Assembly: GCA_963971575.1 (NCBI GenBank)
Contig: OZ020622.1
Location: 18,292,879-18,356,878 of the forward strand
DNA: 64,000 nt
DNA from: Liopterus haemorrhoidalis
Lineage: Eukaryota; Arthropoda; Insecta; Coleoptera; Dytiscidae
Direction: 5' to 3'
Below the pieces are notes generated by a model. The model did not search any database. It was not told where the DNA came from and saw nothing but the letters and a program-made list of their open reading frames with translations. Shown one piece after another: positions 22,732 to 33,701 of the stretch. The position numbers were made by a program, and so were the translations under genes. Position 1 is the stretch's first letter; the number at the start of each line of letters is the position of its first letter.

Positions 22732-23895
22732 CTCCCCTCTATCCGAAAATTTGGTATACATTTTGATTTTTTCCTTGTCCGAACATATGATACACATTTA
22801 CAATTTTAATTAATTAGAATGATTTTATTTATGAAATAGTTACAAATATCTAATAAAACAAAGAATAATACAAAAAGTTTTAATTTAACAAGAACGTGGC
22901 TATCTCCATAGCTTGTATGGAACATGATAATGTTGTTTGTAATCGTACCTTACGATGCCTTTTCAATGTGCGGAATCTTATAGGAATTCCCTCCGTTTGC
23001 TAACATAGTTGCTTCTAGACAAGTTTGTAATGTTAGAAATACATTATCAGGGTTTTTTTTGTATATTTAACACATTAAATGCATTTTGTACGCATTAAAT
23101 CAGTTCGATTTTATTCGGTGAAACTGTATGTTGTAAGGATTGTATAGAATTGAAAAAGCCAAGATCCAATACTTTAAAATCTGTGCTATTTGGCGGTTGT
23201 GATTTAAGTCGATTGGAACTTCTTCCTTGCAATTCAACATAATTTTGATCAAAATTCTCCATTTTATTAGAACAGTGGCTGTCACTTTAATTTGTCTAAA
23301 ATACGCGTATTTTTTTTTTTTTTTTTTCTGTGAATTACTTTTGACATACCGGGTGAATTATTTAAGGAGCAACATACATGTTTCATATATAATGTTAATG
23401 AAGTGAATTATTTCATTTGCAACATAGCAAATTATGAAAGCAAGCTCATATCCATGGCAACAAATATGCAGTGTTGATTAGATATAATAGTTATTTGACA
23501 AGTTCCTAGACGGCTAAAAAATAGTAAATTAGAAACAATCAATGAATTTTTATTAGTTTGTTTATATTTACATACAAACAAAAATAATAATGTCCTTAGT
23601 AGCTAAGTCCAAAAATATTTAAAAAAATAATATTTTGTCTTTTCTATGGATACGATAAGCATTTATTTTATGGGTATGTTGCTTTTGAAATAACTCACTT
23701 CATTAACATTATATGTGAAACATGTATGTTGCTCCTTAAATAATTCACTCGGTATATGAAAATCTATTTGCGCGCCATTTGTTTATTAATTGTCTAGTAA
23801 CCACTTATTTAGAAATAAAAACAAAAAAAGTTCAAGATAATATTATTAATCCCACATTTTTTTAAGTAATGTATACCATATTTTTGGACGGAGAG
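22732..23895 (-). mobile_element. Plant-type mariner-like element, Stowaway-like ends, copy 1
   Basis: The left end CTCCCCTCTATCCGAAAATT and the right end, read inward as CTCTCCGTCCAAAAATATGG, form inverted repeats of about 30 bp. TA lies at both flanks (22730-22731 and 23896-23897). The end sequence resembles the CTCCCTCCGT terminus of plant Stowaway MITEs. The interior is the decayed 3' coding part shared with 56757-57317 and reads on the minus strand, e.g. KYWILAFSILYNPYNIQF at about 23200-23110. A 404-bp MITE is nested at 23349-23752. Confidence 0.8.
23349..23752. mobile_element. Nested TA-type MITE with about 70-bp TIRs
   Basis: CCGGGTGAATTATTTAAGG, AGCAACATACATG and TAATGTTAATGAAGTGA at the left return inverted at the right end with few changes. 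TA at 23347-23348 and 23753-23754. It lies inside the plant-type mariner and is therefore younger. Confidence 0.93.
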
Positions 23896-24125
23896 TATAA
23901 AATAGACATAATAAAAATAGCTATAATATAAAATAAACAAATATAAAAATAAATAAATTTAAGAGCAAAAAATTATAAGGGTTAGGAATAAAAATTTAAC
24001 ACTGAAAAGTGAAAACTCGGGGCGGGTGGGGGGTTCTCTTTCCCCTTACTGCGGGCGTCCATGTTTCTACATACATAAAAGGTAAAGTCTCGCCGTCTGT
24101 CTGTCTGAAAGATAATAGTGAGTTA

Positions 24126-25404
24126 CACTGCAAATCTCAAGTGAGAACTAGTACTCATTTAAATTGCGTACATTGCTTGTCCTCGTTTTTACTCACGTAC
24201 AAGTGAGTACTTTTGTACGCACTTTAAATGAGTACTAGTACTCACTTAAAGTGAGTACTAGTACGCATTTTAAATGGGTAGTGGAAAGGAAGAGAGGGTA
24301 GTAATACGCCCTTATAGTGCGTACATAGGTATAAAACTCTTTTCTTGAGTGACGTCACAATAAAGCTTTAAAATTCAGGAAAAGTAAAAATGTTGATTGA
24401 ACATCAGAAAAATAGTTTTTAAATTATTATAATCAATAATTTATACACTTTTTTGCCAATTTTCAATGCAATCCTTTTCCAGAATTTATGAAGCTTCATA
24501 TTTTTCTGTAAATAATAAAATGCGATTATTATTATTTCTTGAATATATTTATTTAAAAAATTTTCAAACCTTTCAGATATTACAACTAAAATAATCATAA
24601 TGATTAAGTATAAGTATGAACTTAGTTATCATCTAAAATTCAATAAATTATTCTAAACAATTTCTACGAATAATAGAAGATAAAAATTATGATTTTCTCC
24701 TTAGTTACATTTTGAAACGTATTATTTTAGTATCTAAAATATAATGTAATTGTCTCGGTAATTATGTCGTATAACAGAATCAATGTTAAATCTTTAAACA
24801 TATCTAGAAGGTACCTGAATTAATCTGAGCGCATTTATTCCTAAAATAATGCAATCATCACATGTGCTATTATTATATCGCATTTAAATTAAAACTGCAT
24901 ATTTGTATAACTAACTTTGAGGCTTCCGAACCTTCTTAAACAAAAACTATGCAAAAATAAATTCTGGCTTCAGCAGCCTCTCAATGCTACATTTCACTTA
25001 TTAATCAGCAGATACTTTGGCACTTTTTTTTAAAATTTTTAATTGTCTAATAAACGTTAATATTGTACTATTATTTGGTTGTTTAGTTTTAAGGAGCTTA
25101 TATGACAGGAAATTTAATATGTTAGGTTAGGTTACTCACATATAACGCGTATTAAAAGTACGCATTTAAAATGAGTATTAGTACTCACATATAACGCGTA
25201 GTTTCAGTTCCACTTTAGAAGTGAGTACTTGTACTCGTTTTACGTGAGTATTTTGAAGTACTCATTTATAACGAGTACTAGTACTCACTTCAAGTGCTTA
25301 CACTTATCTCCTTCTTCAAAGTGAGTACAAGTACGCACTTTAAATGAGTAATATAAAAACTACTCATTTAAAAGGAGTACTATTACTCACTAAGATTTGC
25401 AGTG
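24126..25404. mobile_element. 1.28-kb element with palindromic GTGAGTAC subterminal arrays
   Basis: The termini CACTGCAAATCTCAAGTGAG and its inverted partner ending AGATTTGCAGTG bound the element. Inside both ends (24140-24290 and 25130-25395) are many copies of AGTGAGTACTAGTACTCACT-like palindromes and of ACTCATTTAAA or CGCACTTTAAATGAGTA. The central 800 bp is AT-rich and without coding capacity. No clear target duplication was found. It ends 230 bp before the first tropomyosin coding exon. Confidence 0.8.
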
Positions 25405-25633
25405 TGCTTGTGACATCATTCTCTTTATAAAAAATTTGCCTGTATACTGTTAGAAAAAAAAATTTTTTTCACGTTATACTGAGTTCAGTCTCTATATTAT
25501 GTAATCTTGTGTTCTACCAAATTATTCTTAAGGCAGGGGTTAGGTTTTTATTTGGTTTGAATGATTGAATGTATGTAATTTTATGTATTATGCATATTAT
25601 CTTCTTTTACTGACTGTATTTTTCTTGTTTCAG
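25405..25633 (+). promoter_or_regulatory. Intron end and splice acceptor before the muscle tropomyosin exon
   Basis: A pyrimidine-rich run ending TTTTTCTTGTTTCAG at 25619-25633 is a good 3' splice site. It implies an untranslated exon upstream, either in this window (a weak candidate ends at 4467) or to its left. Confidence 0.75.
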
Positions 25634-25784
25634 TTTTTTACCCTAAGCCCGTCCCACAAAAACCGTAACCATGGACGCGATCAAGAAGAAGATGCAAGCG
25701 ATGAAGCTTGAGAAGGACAATGCTTTGGACCGTGCCATTAATAACGAGCAGATGTCCAAGGATGCCAACCTCCGCGCTGAGAAG
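25634..25784 (+). CDS. Tm1: Tropomyosin 1, muscle-type first coding exon (residues 1-38)
   Basis: The exon has 37 bases of 5' untranslated sequence, then an ATG at 25671 in the context GTAACCATGG. It encodes 38 residues starting [18 protein letters not shown], the hallmark N-terminus of long tropomyosins, and ends in LRAEK before the donor GTAAAC at 25785. The coding part 25671-25784 ends on a codon boundary, exactly as the canonical first exon of 284-residue muscle tropomyosins does. Tropomyosin is a parallel coiled-coil dimer that lies along actin filaments and, in muscle, works with troponin to gate myosin. Heptad hydrophobics (M8, M11, A18, A22, M28, A32) are visible. Lysine codons are all AAG. 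It joins 30646-30771 after a 4.86-kb intron. Assignment to Tm1 rather than a paralogue rests on the alternative exons downstream. Confidence 0.97.
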
Positions 25785-25841
25785 GTAAACACAAACACAA
25801 AAATTCCCCCAAATATTTAATTTCCTCATATATATATAAAC

Positions 25842-26487
25842 AAGTATATGGCGCATAAACGCTGGCTAGATGTTCCATGATAGAAGGATGGAGCTATGTA
25901 TTGTCGTGCCCCTTTATGCCCGGTGAATTGTTTGCGCATGTCTAAATTACGACCTTGCTATTGGTCGAAAAAATTACAGTTACGTAGCGGAAGTTAAGAG
26001 AAGGAGCTAGGCATGTGGACATGTGGCGTCATTCTTTCTGTTAGAAATATTATATGAAGTTTTGTCTGTATTAAATTGTGAAAAGAGTTTATAACGAATT
26101 TATAACGAAAATGCCAGCAAATTGTGTATTACAACTCTAAATGTAATTTTAAAGTAAAGAAATGTGTTGTTCCTTTTAAATAATCAGTCAATATTCACAG
26201 TAAATATTATATTAGCCATTTAAACGGGTACAGCTACGTCTTTTTTACCAAATAGTATAAACCAAATAATTAGGGTTTTTGTTTGATAACTTCTAATCTT
26301 ATTTTTTTAAATGTAAATGTCATTTCATCTGATTTTATCCTGCTTTTTCAAAATGAATTGACACTACCCGAGCATGCGCATTGTGTTTTACGGTATTACA
26401 TATGTTTACATATGTATATCTTACTCTCTATGTTGGAACATTTTAATTTACATTGAGAGATAGGCCAAGCGCCATATACTAGTTTAT
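25842..26487. mobile_element. Intronic MITE with AGTATATGGCGC termini
   Basis: ATAAACAAGTATATGGCGC on the left is inverted at the right end (GCGCCATATACTAGTTTAT). Flanking TA runs obscure the target duplication. It starts within 60 bp of the donor of the muscle tropomyosin exon and has no coding capacity. Confidence 0.7.
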
Positions 26488-26831
26488 ATATATATATATG
26501 AATTTCCTTCATATATTCCTAGAAAAAAATAACTAAAGACAATAAACATGGAAAATTAGAAGCCCTTAAGGTACGAACATCTAAAAAGATTGTTTTCTGG
26601 TATAAGCTCTGGTTAGTACACTCATATAAAGATTTTTACCGACGTCAGTTTATTGAAATTTCTTCATTAAAAAAATTGCCTGGTTTAGAATTATGTTTCT
26701 GTACTAGCTTAGGGGGTTATATACCTACTAAAACCACTGCTGTAGACTAGATATTGTAAAACAAATTCATAACAAAATATTCAAATTTATTGTGCCTATA
26801 AATAATTGTAAACTTCGGTAATGCGCTACAT

Positions 26832-27708
26832 CAGCGGTTCCCAAACTTTTTTTGCCGCTACCGGGTACGAGGTTTTAAAATTTTTCGTGACCCACCTTAT
26901 GAAAAAAAAAACATTTATTTACAAAACGAATTTTATTTTAAAGCAGTAGCTTTATAGTAATAAAGAGTAATAAATAGTAATAAAGAGTATAGTATAGTAA
27001 TAAAGAATATAGTGATATAGTCGGATTGCTGATAAGTGACTGTTCGTTGCTACAAGTATCGATATTCAATACTATATGCTTTCTCTGTCTATATCATTAT
27101 AATTATTTGCATACCCATAGTAACGTATAGTGACGCAAGTTGACAACTAATCTTCCAAATTATTTGAATAAAAAACAAAACATTAGAAAGAAATGGCAAG
27201 ATTCGTAGATATCTTTACTAATTACAGCACGAAAATAAATTTACAGCAGTACTCAAACAAACAAAATTATTAATTTTAAGGTAATAATTATAAATAAGGA
27301 AAAATTTATACTCATACGTAAATTTTGGATTATATTTTGTTGTTTATTCCAGCAGATTTAAAATTAAAGTTTGTGAATTTAATAATTGGCCGCAAGCCAT
27401 ATTTTAATTAATATTTATTACCAAACACTGACAGTTAAGACAAAAAACAAAAAACATTTTTAAAATCGCTGAAAAATGGTAACTAGATTATTATATGAAT
27501 GTATTACTTGATACATACATGTTAACAGTCACCTATCAGCAATCCGACTATAATAATAAAGAGCACAAATACACACTATTCTAGTGATTAACTGACTAAA
27601 AAAAATAATATTTACAAAAAAATCTTTTTTGTGTTTTTACAATTTTTTCGCGACCCGGCAAGATTTTTCTGCTACCCGGTGCCGGGTCCCACACTTTGGG
27701 AAACGCTG
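26832..27708. mobile_element. hAT element remnant, TSD CGCTACAT
   Basis: The ends CAGCGGTTCCCAAACTTT and TTTGGGAAACGCTG are inverted repeats. CGCTACAT flanks both sides (26824-26831 and 27709-27716). Subterminal CTACCGGGTAC and GCTACCCGGTGCCGGG agree with the hAT pattern. No transposase is legible; a second element is nested inside. Confidence 0.93.
27018..27550. mobile_element. TA-type MITE nested in the hAT element
   Basis: TAGTCGGATTGCTGATAAG then TGACTGTT on the left is inverted at the right end with one change. TA lies at both flanks. The 533-bp body is AT-rich and noncoding. Confidence 0.9.
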
Positions 27709-28018
27709 CGCTACATGAATAAAATTTTATAATATCAATGAAATATAAGTGGTTTCTTACAAATAAAATCAAAAAATGGCCTGATTTAGAATTAATGTTC
27801 CTAAACCTGCCTGGGGGCGTTGTAATATATTTCATTTTGTGACACGCAACTATGAAGGAAACATTTTTCATATTTTATATTTATAATATCATCCTAGGGT
27901 GGTGATTTAGAAATGGCACCTTGTAAATTAATTAAAATTAATCACAATTTTAACATGTTAATTTGAAATCTCAAAACCATACATTTGTACTTTTTGAATG
28001 AATATAACCTTAATATAG

Positions 28019-28172
28019 CCGACGGGTGTGGTGTAGTGGTAACAAACGTGCCCTACGTTGCTAAGGTTTCGGGTTCGAATCCCGTTCAGGCATGAAATTT
28101 TCAACATAAAACATTAGAATTGTCCTGGCTAATTGTTTTATTAACAAACGCCATTAACGTGAAATAAAAAAA
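28019..28172 (+). mobile_element. tRNA-derived SINE, family A, tandem copy 1
   Basis: Box A-like GTGTAGTGGTAAC and box B GGGTTCGAATCCCG, then CAGGCATGAAATTTTCAAC and an A-rich tail. Same family as 6185-6345. Confidence 0.88.
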
Positions 28173-28189
28173 TAAAAAAACCTTAATAT

Positions 28190-28370
28190 AGTCGATCGGC
28201 GTAGTGTAGCGGTAACAGAGATGCCTTGCCTTTCTAAGGTCTCAGGTTCGAATCTCGTTCAGGCATGGTATTTTCAACATAAAAAATTAGGATTGTCCTG
28301 GCTAATTGCCTTAGTAGCCATTAAAGCCAGCTAAAGACCATTAACGTGAATTAAAAACAATAAAAAAAAA
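28190..28370 (+). mobile_element. tRNA-derived SINE, family A, tandem copy 2
   Basis: Preceded by the same ATATAGTCGA leader as its neighbours; boxes GTGTAGCGGTAAC and AGGTTCGAATCTCG; tail AACAATAAAAAAAA. The body holds TTGTCCTGGCTAATTGCC as in the other copies. Confidence 0.88.
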
Positions 28371-28377
28371 CTTCTTA

Positions 28378-28455
28378 TAGTCGACCGGCGTAGCTTAGTG
28401 GTAACACAGCGCTTCTGAGGTCTCGGGTTCGAAACTCGTTCAGGCGTGCAATATT
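28378..28455 (+). mobile_element. tRNA-derived SINE, family A, truncated tandem copy 3
   Basis: Boxes GCTTAGTGGTAAC and GGGTTCGAAACTCG are present but the body stops after CAGGCGTGCAATATT, then a MITE fragment of the GGAACTAGATTTT family (28460-28560) follows. Confidence 0.82.
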
Positions 28456-28560
28456 AAAAAAGTAACGATTGTATGAAGCTTCTGAACATTTTGTATAGCA
28501 AAAGCCCACTTAAATCGTTAAAAAGTGAGCTCATAATAACTTCAAATAATAGTAAAAATA

Positions 28561-29314
28561 AAAATTAAAGAGATATTTATTCTCGACAGTCGGCGCTGTA
28601 TAGCCAGCGTCTATAAGTGACGGCAATTATCTTTTTACGTGTTCGTACCCTTAGTTTTGTTTAGCTACATATTTATTTTCATAGTGTTTTCATAACTACC
28701 CAATCAATCAATGTCCAGTATTTGTCAGCATATATTTTGGTAACAGGAAATAGCTTTCAAGTTAATAATTGAATTAATTTCATGCAAATGCAAATGCACA
28801 TTCCAAATAGTTGTACGCCCTATTAACTTCCTATTTACTTCCAACCTGCATGTATTATCTTTTTTGTTATTTACTGTGCAGTGTTGTAATTATCTAGATA
28901 AAATTATTCGAAAAAATAAATATATACTATTGTTATTATCTGTTATCTTTTATCCAGGTAACCACTTTCGTTATCTTATATTTTTATTTTAAATTTAAAC
29001 AATTCAGATAAAACATATAATATATGTCATTTTGTAATACGTAACTAAGAGGGAAACTTATATTTTTATGTTATATATTTATAATATCATCTTAGTTAAT
29101 TTATATTAAAAATACATTTTAAGAATAAAAATGAAGAAGCGAAAATAATGAAACTTAACAAAAAAATTGTAAAGCCAAATTTACAAATTCACAAAACTTC
29201 ATCAAAAGTCCATTTACAACACAACAATCACCTAAGTCCCTAGATCTATAGTTCGTTCAAACATTAGAATGCAATACGGACAAATGGAGTAGTTCTTTTT
29301 CATACTCCCTAATG
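28561..29314. other. Intron sequence, nothing recognised
   Basis: AT-rich; no coding or repeat signal was recognised. Confidence 0.45.
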
Positions 29315-29892
29315 CGGACCCCCACTTGAACAACCTTTTTTTTGCGGACCACATCCCAAACCTAGGCATTGTACGTCGTTCTTGAGACTTAATTTCTGGC
29401 TCAATAATCTCATAGGCACTACGTTGTGATAAATATTGGTAAAAATGTATCGCAGGTTATTTTAATAAATGTTCTTGTGCCTTTATAGAGGAACATTTTT
29501 ATTAGTATATAGAATAAAAAACATAAAATTTAAAAAAATAGTAGTAAAAAGAATAAAAAAAAGTTACAAATTATAATACGTTAAACTCATACAAACATTT
29601 CTTGGTCAAATATTGGTCAAAATAGATCTTATTATAATGTTTTCTGTAAATAATTTGCAGTTGAATAAAAATAATTAAATTTTTACTAATTATTGTTTAG
29701 TTATGTCAATAACTAGTTAGATAACAACAAATACAAAAAGTCTTGACCATGTAGGATTTTTATTAAATGAGTTATTTGAATAAAAGCGAAAAGTTGGGGG
29801 ATGTAAAGTTAATGTCCAAATTGTTTAGCGGACCCCCGGTAATGACTACGCGGACCCCCAGGGGTCCGCGGATCACAGTTTAAGAAACGCTG
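29315..29892. mobile_element. Probable hAT MITE, near-identical 8-bp flanks
   Basis: The right end GTTTAAGAAACGCTG with an inner GGGGGTCCGCGGATCAC is hAT-like; the left side GCGGACCCCCACTTGAAC lacks the outermost bases. CCCTAATG and CTCTAATG flank the ends (7 of 8 match). Confidence 0.6.
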
Positions 29893-30306
29893 CTCTAATG
29901 GGTTCTCCCAAAGACTCTGTCCTTTTCTGTGTGGGTGACGTTGCCGGCTGAACTGTGAAGACTCGGTATTCTACAAATGATTATTTATATTTATACCGTG
30001 TTACCTGATTTTTGTAAGTCATACGAGTCTCTGATACTGTTTCCATTTAATTCAATGAATTAACAACAAAAGAACATAAAATTTCGCATAATATTTTGGG
30101 TTCATTCACATATTTGATACTTTTACAGCATTTGTCAATATCTCTCCGATTTCCCATAAAAGCAATACTCCATTCTAAGGTTTGAACTGACTATAGCATC
30201 TCCCAAAGTGTCTCGCTCGACACTAATACTGAGGTGTTTTTGTGTTTCTTTGATATTCTTTCATATATAGAGATATTCAGGGTGGAATCTTTTTCAATGA
30301 ACAACT
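29893..30306. other. Intron sequence, nothing recognised
   Basis: No supported feature. Confidence 0.4.
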
Positions 30307-30585
30307 GTATATACATATCAGCACCTTAGAGGTAAACTGTATCAAGTCACATTTTTATCAAAAAAGACATTTTAGTGCCAAGTGACTTAATACTTTATAG
30401 TCTGTCAAGTGGAATATAATTTGGAGCTGAATCTCTTGCCAGTTTCGATATTCGTTGCTTTAAAACTGTATCAAGTCGATCAACGCAAGTAGGTAAACAA
30501 TCTTAAATCGTCTTTTCTGAGCTGTTTATCATTTGTGACTTAATACAATTTACCTCTGAGGTGCTGATATATGCATATGCGATAC
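30307..30585. mobile_element. Foldback MITE next to the exon 2 acceptor
   Basis: CATATCAGCACCTTAGAGG and AACTGTATCAAGTCAC near the left end return inverted (GTGACTTAATACAATTTACC, TCTGAGGTGCTGATAT) at the right. It ends about 60 bp before the tropomyosin exon. Confidence 0.82.
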
Positions 30586-30645
30586 ATACATTAAATTGTG
30601 CTTATTTCATTGGAAATTATCTAATTTTCTTGTTTTCTGATGTAG

Positions 30646-30771
30646 GCCGAGGAAGAAGCTCGTTCCCTTCAAAAGAAGATCCAGACCATTGAAAATGAGC
30701 TTGATCAGACACAAGAGTCTTTGATGGCTGTCAATGCCAAGCTCGAAGAGAAGGAGAAGGCCTTCCAGAAC
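30646..30771 (+). CDS. Tm1: Tropomyosin 1, second muscle coding exon (residues 39-80)
   Basis: Bounded by an acceptor TTTTCTGATGTAG and the consensus donor GTGAGT at 30772, this 126-base exon encodes 42 residues, [18 protein letters not shown] through [11 protein letters not shown], with both ends on codon boundaries. Forty-two residues is the exact length of tropomyosin residues 39-80 in the family. The heptad pattern (L46, I50, I53, L57, L64, V67, L71) is unbroken, so with the first exon it makes a continuous 80-residue coiled coil. All five lysines use AAG. The next exon, starting near residue 81, is not found in the window and must lie beyond the two alternative first exons. Confidence 0.97.
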
Positions 30772-31544
30772 GTGAGTACTTTTCTTATATCCTTATAATT
30801 ACATACAAATTTAATAAAAAATTAATCAAACAATATATTAAGCAAAAAATACGTACTCTTCTTCTTCTTTATATTATACATTAGGTAAAGTTGCCTCTTT
30901 CGATGTCTATTCACCAAGAGATCGTCATACTCTCGGACTGTTCTCGAGAAGATTGCAATACGTTCGCGATACGTGGATTTCAAGCGAGCATTGCCTTAAG
31001 AGTGTTCTACATTATACAATTCTCGTCAAATTTTCATACTTATTTTTTTGACTAGAACTTGTACTAGAAATAAATCAGTGAAATCGTACAGTGTAGAACA
31101 GTTTATGAAGTCAAGGTCAACTTTATTCAAAACTAGATTTGGACAAATTTTTGTTGAAAATATTTTCAAGTTAGAACTCTGTGCATGCGCAGTAGACACT
31201 TTTAACAACAGTATCAACATTAAAATTACGCTTGTAAATATTTTGTATTACCACATGTTTAATCGTGTTTTGTTGATCATTGGTTTGAAGTGGCGAATAT
31301 AAATTGTGTTTTGTACGTAAATCAGTAATTTTACAAATCTAATAGCTAGGTTATAAACACTTGTCAAAGATATGAATTATACATCTATGTTGGTACTTTA
31401 AATGAACTGAAACACGTGTAAGAATTTCATTCTCTACTAAAAAATAAAAAAATAAATTGTATTAAAACTTTGACAACTTCTAGTTCAAAGAAAAAAGTTT
31501 AGAAAATTGACGAATAAAGTATAATGTAGAACACGCTTTACACT
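30772..31544. other. Intron sequence, nothing recognised
   Basis: Overlapping short open frames on both strands at 31026-31302 have no family resemblance. Confidence 0.4.
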
Positions 31545-31880
31545 AGTAGTGTCCAATTTACGGCCCGAGATTACTTATAAAACAGGCCGCACTAAATGCT
31601 GTCCTCCTTGTCTCCAGATTATTTCAGAATTTCTCCCCCTCTGTCATCAAGTAATATTTTAATATTTGGCCTCCGGTCCAACTCAATTCGTTCCGCGAAA
31701 AACAGCATTAAATATGGCCCCACTGTGGGAAAAGCTTGTATATCACAAGCACAAACACAATATTTATGCCCCATCCCATCTTCAAGTGATTTTCGAAATT
31801 TCACCCTCCGTTCTTAAGTGATTTTTAAATATCTGGCCCTGGTCCAACGTAATCCGGCCCGCGGAACATATCAACTACTA
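31545..31880. repeat. Decayed hAT-like element (CGGCCCG ends)
   Basis: AGTGTCCAATTTACGGCCCG on the left and CGTAATCCGGCCCGCGG on the right resemble the subterminal parts of a common hAT group. Termini and target duplication are not preserved; a second GCCCCACTGTGG segment is internal. Confidence 0.45.
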
Positions 31881-31985
31881 TATTAAATATGTAATAGAAG
31901 AGGTTGTATACCACTCTTTTACGTCATACATTATAGGATCGATTTGTTAATGTAACTTAAGGCATGTAGTTTTGATTCGATTTAA

Positions 31986-32943
31986 CGCCGGGTTTACATT
32001 GTTAGAGTAAAAGAGCTAGTAACTAGCGCAAGTACTACGCGCTTTACTCTACTATCTTATTTTCGGGATAGTAGGTATTCGTACACAATTGGCATACTAT
32101 CTTATTTTATGGATAATAAGTGTCAAAACACATTTGACATCTTCACTGTGATTTTGTTGTGCAATTATCTTCGTGCAAAAAATATTTTATGAATATGAAT
32201 ATACATCGTCGCCGGCGTGATGCCATTAAAAAATGGTATTTTGTATTACATCATTTCTTGTGGAGGAAATAACTGATTGTCCTATTGAAGAAATCGGTAC
32301 AGAATATAAGCCTAAACGAAAATGGGTTAAAAAAATGGATTGATAGAAGAGCTACCCATGGCGCATCTTCTATTTCTCTTCTATTTCGTGAATTAGCTGT
32401 GGAAGATCAAAAAAAGTATATACTTTATTTAAGAATGACACCAGATGATTTTAATAGGCTATTAAATTTAGTTAGTCCATTAATACAACGAACTAATACA
32501 CTAATGAGGGATGCAATCCCAGCAAGAATAAAATTGGAATTAACGCTTTATTTCCTAGCCACAGGAAATAGTTGTCGTAGTCTACAACATCTTTTTTGTG
32601 TACCAAAGGCAGCTATTTCACAGATGATTTCAGAAATCATCAATTAATAAATCAATGTTACGCTATTTATGTAAATAAATTATAACTTACCTGATATGGG
32701 TTTTTTTCTATTTGTTATGACAGTTTATCGCTTGCCGCCAATTTGAAATGAATCAGTTTTGCGTAGTGGGGGAAAAGATAGTAGCTAGTAAATACGTCGG
32801 CGAGCTAGCTGCTATTCTAGCCCAACTACTAGAAGCTAGTACTCTACTAGTCACATTGTCAACTGTTTACCCAGAGATGGTAACTAATTTCTAGTTACTG
32901 CACTAGTTACTAGCTCTTTTACTCTACCAATGTAAACCCGGCA
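31986..32943 (+). mobile_element. PIF/Harbinger transposon with about 40-bp TIRs
   Basis: GCCGGGTTTACATTG followed by TAGAGTAAAAGAGCTAGTAA is repeated inverted at the other end with a single change. TAA flanks both ends (31983-31985 and 32944-32946), the 3-bp duplication expected of this superfamily. At 958 bp it has lost most of its coding region. Confidence 0.95.
32285..32647 (+). pseudogene. Harbinger transposase N-terminal fragment
   Basis: The 120-codon frame contains GASSISLLFRELAVEDQKKY, LRMTPDDFNRLLNLV, TLMRDAIPARIKLELTLYFL and ATGNSCRSLQHLF, matching in order the N-terminal region of PIF/Harbinger transposases. The frame ends at QMISEIIN, before the DDE catalytic domain, which is absent from the rest of the element. 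The ORF could still be translated, but it cannot encode a transposase. No MADF or Myb partner gene is present. Confidence 0.93.
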
Positions 32944-32946
32944 TAA

Positions 32947-33701
32947 GATTACTTCCCTACATCTTTCTTTTTATTACTTCACAAAAATTAAAATTTCTTT
33001 AGTTAGTATTTGACCGTCTCTTGTTAAATCTGTTTGCGTTTAGCCAACATTGACATTTTGTTGTTAAATATAATTGCGTAAAATTATTTAAACTCATTAA
33101 TGTTATTAACCATTGCTAATATTTTTACTTTCTTCTTTTTTTGAGTCTAAAAATTGGGGACATTATGTGGCATTTCTTAGAAAATGATGTCATTCTTTTG
33201 TCATTAATCCGTTAAAATATCTGCAAAGTAAATTGTTTTTATAATGACGCATACCTTGTACCGATTGCCGTATATGTGTTATAGTGTCCATAACTCAGTT
33301 TATACTTATGTTATTTTGTAATCGATATGTGTAATTTATTAAATATATCTTAACATAAACAGAGCGGAGTTGATTTATATGATTATATCTGAGTTTTATT
33401 TTAGAAAATTATTTCAGTTCTATAAATGTCACCATATAATTAATTCGATTTATAAAATTTTTTATAGATGTTTAAAATTGGAAATTACTTAAGACTCTGC
33501 GCATACTAAATATCTAAAAGGTTAACCATCACTGGTAAATACCCTTAATGTTGAATTTTCTTAAGGCTGGAGGTTTATAAATCCTGGAATATATACAGTA
33601 CCGTCCATTAGTTTCAGAAAAAAATATAAAAAAATGTTAAAATAACGATATAGAAAAATGTTTTATTAATTATAAATTTGATCCATTCACATCTACACTG
33701 C
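32947..33701. other. Intron sequence, nothing recognised
   Basis: AT-rich without supported features. Confidence 0.4.

Noticed and set aside
24140..25395. CRISPR-like or satellite array from GTGAGTAC repeats
   Set aside because: Repeats are palindromic, irregularly spaced and confined to both sides of one element with defined inverted ends.
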